DNA of 64,000 bases from Candidatus Sulfotelmatobacter sp. (GTDB taxonomy: Bacteria; Acidobacteriota; Terriglobia; Terriglobales; Acidobacteriaceae): contig JAOAPI010000145.1 of assembly GCA_025462865.1 (NCBI GenBank), forward strand, positions 62,001 through 126,000, in the 5' to 3' direction. The notes beneath the pieces are model-generated. The model searched no databases. It was not told the origin of the DNA and worked only from the letters and a program-made list of their open reading frames with translations. The translations under genes were made by a program, and so were the position numbers. Shown here in pieces: positions 19,576-27,395 of the stretch. Position 1 is the first letter of the stretch. Each line of letters begins with the position of its first letter.

Positions 19576-21672
19576 ATGAATAGAATTTTTCGTTCTCTTT
19601 TAGTTTCATCGCTTCTAGCAGCGGCCGCAATCGCGCAACAATCTCCGTCGTCCCCCGCTGAGCCTAAGTCATCGGAATCCAAGGGTGCCCAGTCCAAATC
19701 GCAACAGGCTTCTCGCAAGCTCGACCGCGCGGCCGCTTATTACCACTACACCGTCGCCCATATGTATGAAGAGCAGGTCACGGTGCATGGCCGCAGCGAA
19801 CTGGCGAATAAGGCTCTCGAGGAGTACCGCCTAGCCATCGAGGCCGACCCTTCTTCCGAGTTCCTGACTTCCGGCTTGGCCGAGCTCTACGTCAAGACCG
19901 GACGCATCCGCGACGCTGTGCTCGAAGCCCAGGACATCATCAAGCGCGACCCAAACAATCTCGAAGCCCACAAGCTCCTGGGGAGAATTTATCTGCGCTC
20001 TCTCGGTGATATGTCCGGCAGCAGCAACGGCTCCGAGAATGTGCTCAAGCTTGCCATCGACCAGTACGAACAGATCGTCAAGATCGAGCCCAACAATGTT
20101 GACGACCGCCTTTTACTCGGTCGTCTCTACCGCCTGAACAACGATTTGCAAAAAGCGGAAGATCAACTCAAGACAGCAGTAAAGCTTGACCCCGATTCGG
20201 AAGAAGCCGTCACCACTCTCGCTCTGCTCTATACGGACGAAGGCGATAGCACTCACGCTTTGCAGGTGCTTAGCTCAGTGCCCGACACGGGCCGGTCCGC
20301 CAAGCTGTATTCCGCGCTGGGCGCGACTTACGAGCAGCGCAAAGATTACAAGAGCGCCATTGACGCCTACAAACATGCCATCCGCTTGGATCGCGACAAC
20401 CTGGATGCGATTCGCGGTCTCGCCGAGAATCTGTTGAACGATGGTCAGGTCGACGCCGCGCTCGATCAGTACAAAGTTATCGCCGACGCCAACCCAGAAG
20501 ATGCGCAGACCTATCTCCGGATTTCCGAAATTTACCGTCGCCAGGGTAAGTACGACGAGGCTCTCGATAGCCTGAAAAAAGCTCAATCGATGGTTCCCGA
20601 CGCCCTGGAAGTCCCCTATAACATCGCGGTGGTTTACCAGGCACAAGGCCGCTACGACGAAGCCGAAAAGCTTCTGCAGGATCTGCTGAAGAAAACCGAG
20701 AAAGCCGAAAACAGCTACTCCCAGGCCGACCGCAATAATCGCGCCATTTTCATCGAGCGCCTGGGAATGGTTTATCGCGATCAGGAAAATTATCAGGCCG
20801 CGGTTGACGCCTTTCGCAGGATGATTCCGCTGGGTGACGACAACGCCCGCACCGGCTATCAAGACGTCATCGATACTTATCGTGAAGCCAAGCAGTGGCC
20901 TCAAGCTACCGCTGCGGCGAAAGAAGCCGCCCAGAAATTGCCTAACGATCGCGAACTCCGCATGGTACTCGACGCTCAACTTGCTGATACCGGCGAGCCT
21001 GAGAAGCCTTTAGCCGATGTGCGGTCCATGCTCAAGGGCACGCCGGAAGACCGCGAAGTGTATCTGCGGCTGGCCATCATGAACACTCGGCTGAAGCGCT
21101 GGGACGACGCCGAGGAAGCTCTTAATAAAGCCGAGCATCTTTCCACCAAGAACGAAGACAAAGAGTATGTCTACTTCCTGCGCGGCTCGACGTACGAGCG
21201 TGAAAAGAAGTTTGAACAGGCTGAGGCCGAGTTCCGCAAGATTCTGGCAGCCAATCCGCAGAATTCAATGACCCTGAATTATCTCGGCTACATGAATGCA
21301 GACCGGGGCGTGCAGCTGGAGGAGTCCTTCAACCTCATCAACCAGGCGGTAAAGCTGGAGCCGACTAACGGCGCCTACCTCGACTCCCTGGGATGGGCCT
21401 ATTTCAAGCTCAATAAGTATGACCTTGCCGAAGAGACTTTGAACAAGGCTTCTTTGCGCATGGGTTCCGATCCTACAGTGCAAGATCACCTGGGCGATCT
21501 CTACCAGAAAACTGGACGCCTCAAGCTGGCTGCTGCTCACTGGGAGCGGGCCGTCGAAGAGTGGAACAAAACTGTGCCCGCGGAAGTAGACACCGACCTG
21601 CTGTCCGCGACCCAGAGAAAACTCGATGCCGCCAAGGTCCGTTTGGCCAAAGAAGATTCGGACAAGCGTTAG
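19576..21672 (+). CDS. Secreted multi-TPR protein
   Basis: A 698-residue exported protein with a signal peptide (about 1-20, ending AAAAIAQ) and roughly a dozen tetratricopeptide repeats spread through the rest, recognisable by recurring patterns such as AKLYSALGATYEQRKDYKSA and DSLGWAYFKLNKYDLAEE. No catalytic domain is seen, so it is likely a periplasmic or outer-membrane-associated scaffold. The ATG at 19576 is chosen because the signal peptide starts there; the frame extends upstream to 19486. A palindromic repeat follows the stop. Confidence 0.8.
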   Translation: MNRIFRSLLVSSLLAAAAIAQQSPSSPAEPKSSESKGAQSKSQQASRKLDRAAAYYHYTVAHMYEEQVTVHGRSELANKALEEYRLAIEADPSSEFLTSGLAELYVKTGRIRDAVLEAQDIIKRDPNNLEAHKLLGRIYLRSLGDMSGSSNGSENVLKLAIDQYEQIVKIEPNNVDDRLLLGRLYRLNNDLQKAEDQLKTAVKLDPDSEEAVTTLALLYTDEGDSTHALQVLSSVPDTGRSAKLYSALGATYEQRKDYKSAIDAYKHAIRLDRDNLDAIRGLAENLLNDGQVDAALDQYKVIADANPEDAQTYLRISEIYRRQGKYDEALDSLKKAQSMVPDALEVPYNIAVVYQAQGRYDEAEKLLQDLLKKTEKAENSYSQADRNNRAIFIERLGMVYRDQENYQAAVDAFRRMIPLGDDNARTGYQDVIDTYREAKQWPQATAAAKEAAQKLPNDRELRMVLDAQLADTGEPEKPLADVRSMLKGTPEDREVYLRLAIMNTRLKRWDDAEEALNKAEHLSTKNEDKEYVYFLRGSTYEREKKFEQAEAEFRKILAANPQNSMTLNYLGYMNADRGVQLEESFNLINQAVKLEPTNGAYLDSLGWAYFKLNKYDLAEETLNKASLRMGSDPTVQDHLGDLYQKTGRLKLAAAHWERAVEEWNKTVPAEVDTDLLSATQRKLDAAKVRLAKEDSDKR

Positions 21673-21690
21673 GCATCGCAGCAGTCGTGA

Positions 21691-21722
21691 TTTTGAAAGG
21701 GCGCGGCTCCAAGCCGCGCCGC
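21691..21722 (+). repeat. Short palindromic repeat (GGCGCGGCT hairpin), copy 1
   Basis: TTTTGAAA leads into a hairpin with 9-bp arms GGCGCGGCT (21700-21708) and AGCCGCGCC (21712-21720), loop CCA. The same lead, arms and trailing GC occur at 33644-33676 in the same orientation, with only the loop changed. It has no T-run, so it is more a REP-like element than a terminator. Confidence 0.75.
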
Positions 21723-21797
21723 AATTTTCCTGTTTCGATCCGGACGTTAGCTCCTGAGCGACTGGTTAGAACTCTCGCACTCGCCACTCACACCTGT

Positions 21798-21803
21798 TAA
21801 ACT
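21798..21803 (+). promoter_or_regulatory. Candidate -10 for a leaderless dGTPase-like gene
   Basis: TAAACT ends 7 nt before the ATG at 21811 and there is no Shine-Dalgarno sequence. It fits the TANNNT pattern seen before several other starts in this window, though it is the weakest match. Confidence 0.3.
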
Positions 21804-21810
21804 TTCGAAC

Positions 21811-22935
21811 ATGCTGGCCGCCTACGCGGTGCAGGTGGAACATTCCCGCGGACGCCGCTTCCCTGAACCGCCCCATCCCTATCGCAACGATTTTCAGCGG
21901 GATCGCGACCGCGTCATCCACGCCCGCGCCTTCCGCCGCCTCGAAGATAAAACCCAGGTTTTCACCCGCCGATATTCTGACCACTTCCGCAACCGCCTCA
22001 CTCACACCATTGAAGTCGCCCAGATCACACGCACCGTCGCCGGAGCGCTAGGCCTCAACGTGGATCTGTCCGAAGCGCTGGCCCTTGTTCACGACCTCGG
22101 CCATCCACCGTTCGGCCATGCTGGCGAAAAGGCGCTCGACACTGCCATGCGCGCCCATGGCCTGTTCTTCGACCATAACCTTCACGCTCTGCGCATCGTG
22201 GAAGATTTCGAGCAGCGTTACGCCGCCTTTCGCGGCTTGAACCTAACCTTTGAAGTGCGCGAAGGCATCATCAAGCATTCTCGGGATTACGATGCCGCGA
22301 AACATCCGGAACTTGCCGAGTACCTGCTCGGCCAGCGCCCGCCGCTCGAAGCCCAACTCATCGACTTCACCGACGAAATCGGCTACAACACCGCCGACCT
22401 GGACGACGGTTACGAAGCCCATCTGCTAACGCTCGAACAAATTCGAACTGGCATTCCTGTCTTCGAGCGTTTCCTCCGCGAGGTCGAGAAGACTTATCCC
22501 AGCGCGCCTGAGAAGCTCAAATTCAACGAAGCCATCAAAAGCGTCTTCAATCGCTTCGTCGACGATCTAATTAGGAGCACTCAGGCACGTTTGAAGGATT
22601 CGGGAATTCAAGCGCTAGCCGACGTTCGACTGCACCAGGAACGTCTGGCCGCATTCAGCCCCGAGGTAGAATCGGAGCGCAAACAAATCAAAAACTTCTT
22701 GTACGAAAATCTCTATTACAGCCCGTCGCTGGCCGGAGAAAAAGACGACGCCGAACGCATTGTCACCGAACTCTTCTCGTTCTGGATGCAAAACCCTTCA
22801 GCCCTGCCGCACTACTATCAGGAGAAGGCCGGCCAGGAATCACTGCCACGCGTGGTCTGCGATTACATTGCCGGCATGACCGATCACTTCATCATCGAAC
22901 AATACGACAAGCACTGCGGGAAAGCCCCTGAGTAA
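21811..22935 (+). CDS. dgt: dGTPase-like HD-domain phosphohydrolase
   Basis: A 374-residue HD-superfamily protein of the deoxyguanosinetriphosphate triphosphohydrolase-like family, which removes triphosphate from dNTPs and helps control nucleotide pools. The family signature RDRDRVIHARAFRRLEDKTQVF lies in residues 31-52 (shown in two parts: RDRDRVIHARAF, RRLEDKTQVF). Metal ligands come from H in RLTHTIEVAQ and the HD of LVHDLGHPPFGHAGE. The length fits the shorter dGTPase-like class rather than E. coli Dgt. No Shine-Dalgarno sequence precedes the ATG. Confidence 0.9.
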   Translation: MLAAYAVQVEHSRGRRFPEPPHPYRNDFQRDRDRVIHARAFRRLEDKTQVFTRRYSDHFRNRLTHTIEVAQITRTVAGALGLNVDLSEALALVHDLGHPPFGHAGEKALDTAMRAHGLFFDHNLHALRIVEDFEQRYAAFRGLNLTFEVREGIIKHSRDYDAAKHPELAEYLLGQRPPLEAQLIDFTDEIGYNTADLDDGYEAHLLTLEQIRTGIPVFERFLREVEKTYPSAPEKLKFNEAIKSVFNRFVDDLIRSTQARLKDSGIQALADVRLHQERLAAFSPEVESERKQIKNFLYENLYYSPSLAGEKDDAERIVTELFSFWMQNPSALPHYYQEKAGQESLPRVVCDYIAGMTDHFIIEQYDKHCGKAPE

Positions 22936-23007
22936 GTTTCCTCCGCGAACTCCGCGCATCCTAGGCGATCTCCGTGTCTAAAGCTTTTTTGTTTCATTCT
23001 GAACCAT

Positions 23008-24489
23008 TCATCTTGCAGCCGCTACCGCCGCCACCACATCAAAAAGAATCCTCGGCCCCCGCCGCACTTCTTCCACCCGAATGCGCTCATCGTTGCCATG
23101 CTCAGTGTTGCCCTCTTCTTCAGTCGCAGCATACGGATTAAATCCGTAAGCAATCATTCCCAGTGGCCGGTACCTCTGATTCTCCGTGTACCCGCTGGTG
23201 ATGTGCGGCACTACCGGAGTTCCGGGAAAATATGTTGCTGAGACTTCCCGGATGGCGCTATACAGCGCGGTATCCGTAGGCGAGTAGTTGGCCTGCCGAA
23301 ACTCCGCATTCAACGGCTCAACCGTAACGTTGGGATCGTTCACCACCTTCCGAATCTCCGCCAGCAACGCCTTAGGATTTCCTCCAGGCAAAATACGCAC
23401 ATCCAGATTCGCCCAGGCCTCCGGCGGAATAACGTTTGTCTGCTCCGACCCTCCCATCATGGTGAGCGAAATAGTGTCACGCAGCAGAAAGTTCAAGGAC
23501 TCGTCTTTCGCCACGTCGTCTTGAAACTTCTTGTCTTCCACCACCTTCCGGATGTTGAGATATTCCCGAGCTTTTGCCGACGGCTCGTAGGGCGCCATGC
23601 CGCGCAGGAATTCCTCCACCACCGGCAGCACCCGCAGCGGCGTCTGATAGGCGAGGATGCGGTCCAGCGCGCGCACCAGACGGTTCGGCGCCGAGTTCGG
23701 AATGGGCCGTGAAGCGTGCCCCGGCCTTCCATGAGCCACAACCCGCAACCAGAACGTAGTCTTCTCGCCCACGTCCACGCCCACGTATTTCACGTTGCCG
23801 TTTTCGAGCAGGTTCTCGCCACCTTCATTGATCAGAAATTCCGCGTGCTCCAGCAAGTCGCGCTTATGCGCGATAAACCAATCGGAGCCGCTTCCGTCCG
23901 CTTCTTCGTCAGACACAGCGAGAAAAATCACATCGCGATCCAGTTCAATCTTCTCGCGCTTCAACATGACCATCACAACCAATTGCGCCAGGCCCTCGTC
24001 CTTCATATCCTGCGCTCCGCGTCCCCAGATCCAGCCGTCTTTGATTTCACCGCTAAAGGGCGGAACTTTCCAGTGCGCGGCGTCGCTTGTAACCACATCC
24101 ATGTGATTCAGCAGGATAATTGGCCTCTTCGCCTCGACCGTTGTATGTGGCAACCTAGCCCACAGATCTCCGCGTCCAGGAGCGTATTCGAAGGGACGAT
24201 TTTCAATGCCTTCCTGATCGAGAACCTTTTTGTAGAAAGCAACCGCGCGCATTTCATTCCCGGGAGGATTAGTGGTATCGATCCGCAAATACTCCTGCAT
24301 CCAGCCCACCGCCAGATCCGAATACTGTTGCAGACGGTCCACCGGAATGCTAGACGAAGCCATTCCGGAAACCGGTTGTTCTAACGGAATGGTTTCCGAC
24401 AAAGCGGGTTCGGCAAAAGCTTGCACACTCAATATCAAGGCCACGGTAATGAAGGTAACCACTCGATCCCACCGCGCTGGCTTCCGCAT
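23008..24489 (-). CDS. Exported M20-family zinc metallopeptidase
   Basis: A 493-residue M20/ArgE/DapE-type peptidase or deacylase. With the start at 24489 it has a signal peptide (RVVTFITVALILSVQAFAEP, 9-28), so it should act in the periplasm. Zinc-site motifs are visible: NHMDVV, GRGAQDMKDEG and SDEEADGSGS. GRPGHAS marks the dimerisation domain boundary. Related enzymes include carboxypeptidases and aminoacylases; the substrate is not determined. The frame extends up to 24642 but those 51 residues look non-coding. Confidence 0.88.
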   Translation of the reverse strand: MRKPARWDRVVTFITVALILSVQAFAEPALSETIPLEQPVSGMASSSIPVDRLQQYSDLAVGWMQEYLRIDTTNPPGNEMRAVAFYKKVLDQEGIENRPFEYAPGRGDLWARLPHTTVEAKRPIILLNHMDVVTSDAAHWKVPPFSGEIKDGWIWGRGAQDMKDEGLAQLVVMVMLKREKIELDRDVIFLAVSDEEADGSGSDWFIAHKRDLLEHAEFLINEGGENLLENGNVKYVGVDVGEKTTFWLRVVAHGRPGHASRPIPNSAPNRLVRALDRILAYQTPLRVLPVVEEFLRGMAPYEPSAKAREYLNIRKVVEDKKFQDDVAKDESLNFLLRDTISLTMMGGSEQTNVIPPEAWANLDVRILPGGNPKALLAEIRKVVNDPNVTVEPLNAEFRQANYSPTDTALYSAIREVSATYFPGTPVVPHITSGYTENQRYRPLGMIAYGFNPYAATEEEGNTEHGNDERIRVEEVRRGPRILFDVVAAVAAAR

Positions 24490-24867
24490 CCATCCCGTTC
24501 TCAGACTGGTTATTCGCAAAGTTCTCCTCCGCAAGTCACTGCCGCACGCAGTTTTTATATCAGGTTTGCCAAAATTACCCTGCTCGTGCACGAAAAGTTC
24601 TACGTGGCACAGAGGTGGAGGTACAATGTCTATGGTAATCAAGGCTTTAGCTATTCAACCCTGAACCCGGTTTTGGCATCACACCTGTAATACAAGCTGC
24701 AGGCACCGGGAAGAATGCGGTGCCTAAGTTTTGAGCTTGTCGGGTGTGCGTAGCGTCAGCGCATGCCGGTTTTTCAGGGGACGCAATTTTTGAACACGCA
24801 ACACGCCCGTTTTGGCGTGCTGGAGTGGAGCCCCCAACCGCTCCCCCAATCTCGGAGGAAGTTTTTT
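24490..24867. other. Divergent intergenic region with OmpA-gene leader hairpins
   Basis: This 378-bp gap separates the M20 peptidase (leftward) from the OmpA-type gene (rightward). It contains an inverted repeat AGGCACC (24701-24707) with GGTGCCT (24719-24725), and a hairpin CACGCC (24802-24807) with GGCGTG (24814-24819) in the probable 5' leader of the OmpA gene. I could not place a convincing promoter. No further gene is supported. Confidence 0.5.
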
Positions 24868-25749
24868 ATGAACAACCGCATTCTAGTTACTCTGCCTCTG
24901 GCCGCCGTGCTGGCATTTCCAGCCTTCGCCCAGACTTCGTCTACCCAGAATCAAGATCAGTCCAACCCGTCTGCCGCCACCACAACTCAGTCCACCGATA
25001 CCGCCACCGGCAAGCAGCCTCTTCAGGCGCCAGCCCGCGAAGGCTTCTGGGGTCGTGTGAACCCATTCGCCCGCAAGAACTACGTCAAGCGGCAGACCGA
25101 GCCCATCCGCGACCGGATTAACGAACTTGACGACCTGACTGCCGCCAACGGCAAAGCCATCAAAGACACAGATTCTCGCGCCCAGGCCGGTATCAAGCTG
25201 GCTTCGGATAAGGCAAATGAAGCCGACCAGCACGCCATCGACGCCGGCAACAAGGCCACCATGGCGCAGCAGAGCGCGCAGCAGGCCAGCACCCGTATCC
25301 AGACCGTGGAAACGGTCGTAGGTAACATCGATCAATACAAGGCTTCCAATCAGACGGAAATCCGCTTTAAGCCCGGCCAGACCATGCTGAGCAAGAATGC
25401 AAAGGACGCTCTCGACGAAATGGCCAATACCGTTAAGGGCCAGCGCGGTTACATCATCGAAGTCCAGGGCTTCTCATCCGGCAAAGGCCAGACGGCGATC
25501 TCCAACTCGCAGAAGATGGCCGAGTCGGTGGTTCGTTACATGGTGCTGAACCATGAGATTCCGGTCTACCGGATTTATCTGGTAGGCATGGGAAATGCGC
25601 CGACTGGCGCCGCCGACGAGAATGCCAAGAACCGGCATATCAGTGGCGGTCGGGTGGAAATTAGCCTGTTGAAGAACGACCTGGAGCAACTCTCCAGTAA
25701 TTCTTCAGCCCCGGCTACCAGCATGGACCAGTCACAGCAGCCGAAATAA
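24868..25749 (+). CDS. OmpA-family envelope protein
   Basis: A 293-residue protein with a signal peptide (1-21, ending AFPAFAQ), a Ser/Thr/Gln-rich stretch, an alpha-helical heptad-like region rich in Ala and Gln (about 105-155), and a C-terminal OmpA-like peptidoglycan-binding domain (TEIRFKPGQTMLSKNAKDAL onward). Only a partial match to the classic NxxLSxxRAxxV motif is seen (NSQKMAESVVRYM). It probably links outer membrane or periplasm to the cell wall. GGAGG supports the ATG at 24868. A strong terminator follows. Confidence 0.82.
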   Translation: MNNRILVTLPLAAVLAFPAFAQTSSTQNQDQSNPSAATTTQSTDTATGKQPLQAPAREGFWGRVNPFARKNYVKRQTEPIRDRINELDDLTAANGKAIKDTDSRAQAGIKLASDKANEADQHAIDAGNKATMAQQSAQQASTRIQTVETVVGNIDQYKASNQTEIRFKPGQTMLSKNAKDALDEMANTVKGQRGYIIEVQGFSSGKGQTAISNSQKMAESVVRYMVLNHEIPVYRIYLVGMGNAPTGAADENAKNRHISGGRVEISLLKNDLEQLSSNSSAPATSMDQSQQPK

Positions 25750-25799
25750 GTTGCATTCAGTTAGGGACCGAGGGCGCCTCCGCCCAGTCCCTCCCCCAG

Positions 25800-25831
25800 A
25801 AAAAGCCCTTCGCGCGAGCGAGGGGCTTTTT
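25800..25831 (+). terminator. Rho-independent terminator
   Basis: A 14-bp stem, AAAAAGCCCTTCGC (25800-25813) pairing with GCGAGGGGCTTTTT (25818-25831) with one G-T wobble, closes a GCGA tetraloop and ends in T5. The A/T-flanked form can work in both directions; it follows the OmpA gene. Confidence 0.88.
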
Positions 25832-25912
25832 CGTGCTACGCATAAATCCGATAGAATTCCCAGCTAGGTAAGCTTGCACGCCCCCGCTTCCAACTCCGCA
25901 CCGCCGACCGTT

Positions 25913-27106
25913 CTATTGTGCACACGGCGCCGTCAAAGCCGCCTTATAGGCCCCCGCAAAAGAAGCATCCGCGGGATTCTGCGGCGTAAAATTCGGGTCG
26001 AAGGCCAAAAGCAAGTCCGGCATCAGGACCTCCAGAATTGTCGCGTGATGTTGCACCGCCAGCGGTATCAAGTTCAGCAGGTTTCCTGTTAGATTGTTGG
26101 GATCCGAACCGCTCGGGTTACTGGCATTTACCGTCTGGAGCTCCAGCGGCACCTGACCCGCGTATTTGTCAAACATGTCGCACCAATCCCCGGTGCATGA
26201 GTTGCCGGAAGCGGAATTGGCAATGTCATTTTTCTGCAGACCGTTATTTCCGAAACCGAATCCGTTCGAGACCGCCGTCGCCGCCTCAAAATCCGGAAAC
26301 GCCGTCCCCGTAGGATCGGTATCCACGCGGTTCAGTGATTCCATAAGCTGGATGGGAGGATTGGGCAAGACGCTCTTTTCGTAGCTGTCCATCGTTGAAA
26401 TCCAGTTTTCCCATGCAGCAGTCGAAAAAGTGTTGGGGGAAGGCAGACTTTGCATTTGGGCTGTACAGTACGCGTCGGTTTCGTTGCCAACCGAGAGCCC
26501 GAAGCGCATATACCCGATATTGGCGGTGCCCTTATAGTGCTGCATTACCGCATTAATGAAGTTTTGATAGGCAACCTGAAAGGGTTTCTCATAAACCACA
26601 GGGTATCCGGTCGTCGGGTCAGTTCCATTTCCCGGGTAGGGCCCGCACGAGACAACATCGAGCGGCGCCGAGGCCTGTGAACTAGCCCAGCCCGCTGTGA
26701 ACACATACGATGGCGTCAGCTTATTTACGCCGCCTGAAGGATTATTGATGTTGCTGTAGCTGATGGGTTGGAAGACTAGATTGATTTCTTTTCCTGGATA
26801 ATTTGGCAGTTCCCCGTCCAATGCCGAGAAATCGTAGACGCCCTGGCTGGTTTCGATCGCGTTCCAGCCTGTATTGATATTCACCCCGTGAATCGCAGGG
26901 CTGGGCAGGATGTATGTCTGAAAAGCCTTCCAAGTCCCATCCGCGGGCGTTGGCGGCGACCACACGTTGATCTGTAGGGAGCAACTTCCCGGTACCGGGG
27001 GGGTCGACAAGCTGGCTGCTCGTCCCCCTCCACAGCCCGGCAACAGAGCTAAAACGGCACAGACTGCGTAAAGCCAAACATACCGAAAAGGCCTGAAGCT
27101 TTTCAT
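25913..27106 (-). CDS. Lipoprotein with a glycoside-hydrolase-like barrel
   Basis: A 397-residue lipoprotein: signal peptide with lipobox LLPGC (Cys near residue 25), then one globular domain. Features of clan GH-A glycosidases are suggested by WNAIETSQGVYDFSALD near the N-terminus (the motif before beta-strand 2 in GH5/GH42-like enzymes), RFGLSVGNET (possible acid/base glutamate after Asn) and PLELQT (possible nucleophile). I cannot assign a family number or a substrate. GGGAG precedes the ATG. The assignment is fold-level inference. Confidence 0.6.
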   Translation of the reverse strand: MKSFRPFRYVWLYAVCAVLALLPGCGGGRAASLSTPPVPGSCSLQINVWSPPTPADGTWKAFQTYILPSPAIHGVNINTGWNAIETSQGVYDFSALDGELPNYPGKEINLVFQPISYSNINNPSGGVNKLTPSYVFTAGWASSQASAPLDVVSCGPYPGNGTDPTTGYPVVYEKPFQVAYQNFINAVMQHYKGTANIGYMRFGLSVGNETDAYCTAQMQSLPSPNTFSTAAWENWISTMDSYEKSVLPNPPIQLMESLNRVDTDPTGTAFPDFEAATAVSNGFGFGNNGLQKNDIANSASGNSCTGDWCDMFDKYAGQVPLELQTVNASNPSGSDPNNLTGNLLNLIPLAVQHHATILEVLMPDLLLAFDPNFTPQNPADASFAGAYKAALTAPCAQ

Positions 27107-27242
27107 AGCGGATCTCCCTCTCGGAGTTCAAACCCGACAGAGAGATTGTAGTCGCGAGGAGTTGTGCGGCGTTCAACCCACTTGGACCTGTTCCAATGGA
27201 CGATTGGACACGCCTACGCATGCAGGAAGGCTAATACCATCG

Positions 27243-27344
27243 TTATCCAGGATGGTGGTGGAAGTGCAACAGCAACATGTGTGTGATGAACCCAACCACG
27301 AACCACAGCAGCGCTTCCATGAACCGTTTGAATCTGGATGTCAT
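27243..27344 (-). CDS. Candidate 33-residue single-helix membrane peptide
   Basis: An open frame reads MTSRFKRFMEALLWFVV then GFITHMLLLHFHHHPG. It has a basic N-terminus, one hydrophobic helix (about residues 10-27) and a histidine-rich tail. It starts 51 bp after the sigma-54 regulator on the same strand and could share its transcript. CAGG just upstream is only a weak ribosome binding site. It is supported only by composition and position; a chance ORF is possible. Confidence 0.4.
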   Translation of the reverse strand: MTSRFKRFMEALLWFVVGFITHMLLLHFHHHPG

Positions 27345-27395
27345 GACCTGAGAATACCCTTCGTCGCGCCTCTCTGTCAGGTCAACTGTCCCTGC

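Noticed and set aside
22938-22993. Pyrimidine-rich CTCCGCG words after the dGTPase-like gene
   Set aside because: They resemble a dispersed repeat but are too short and diverged here to list as a supported feature.
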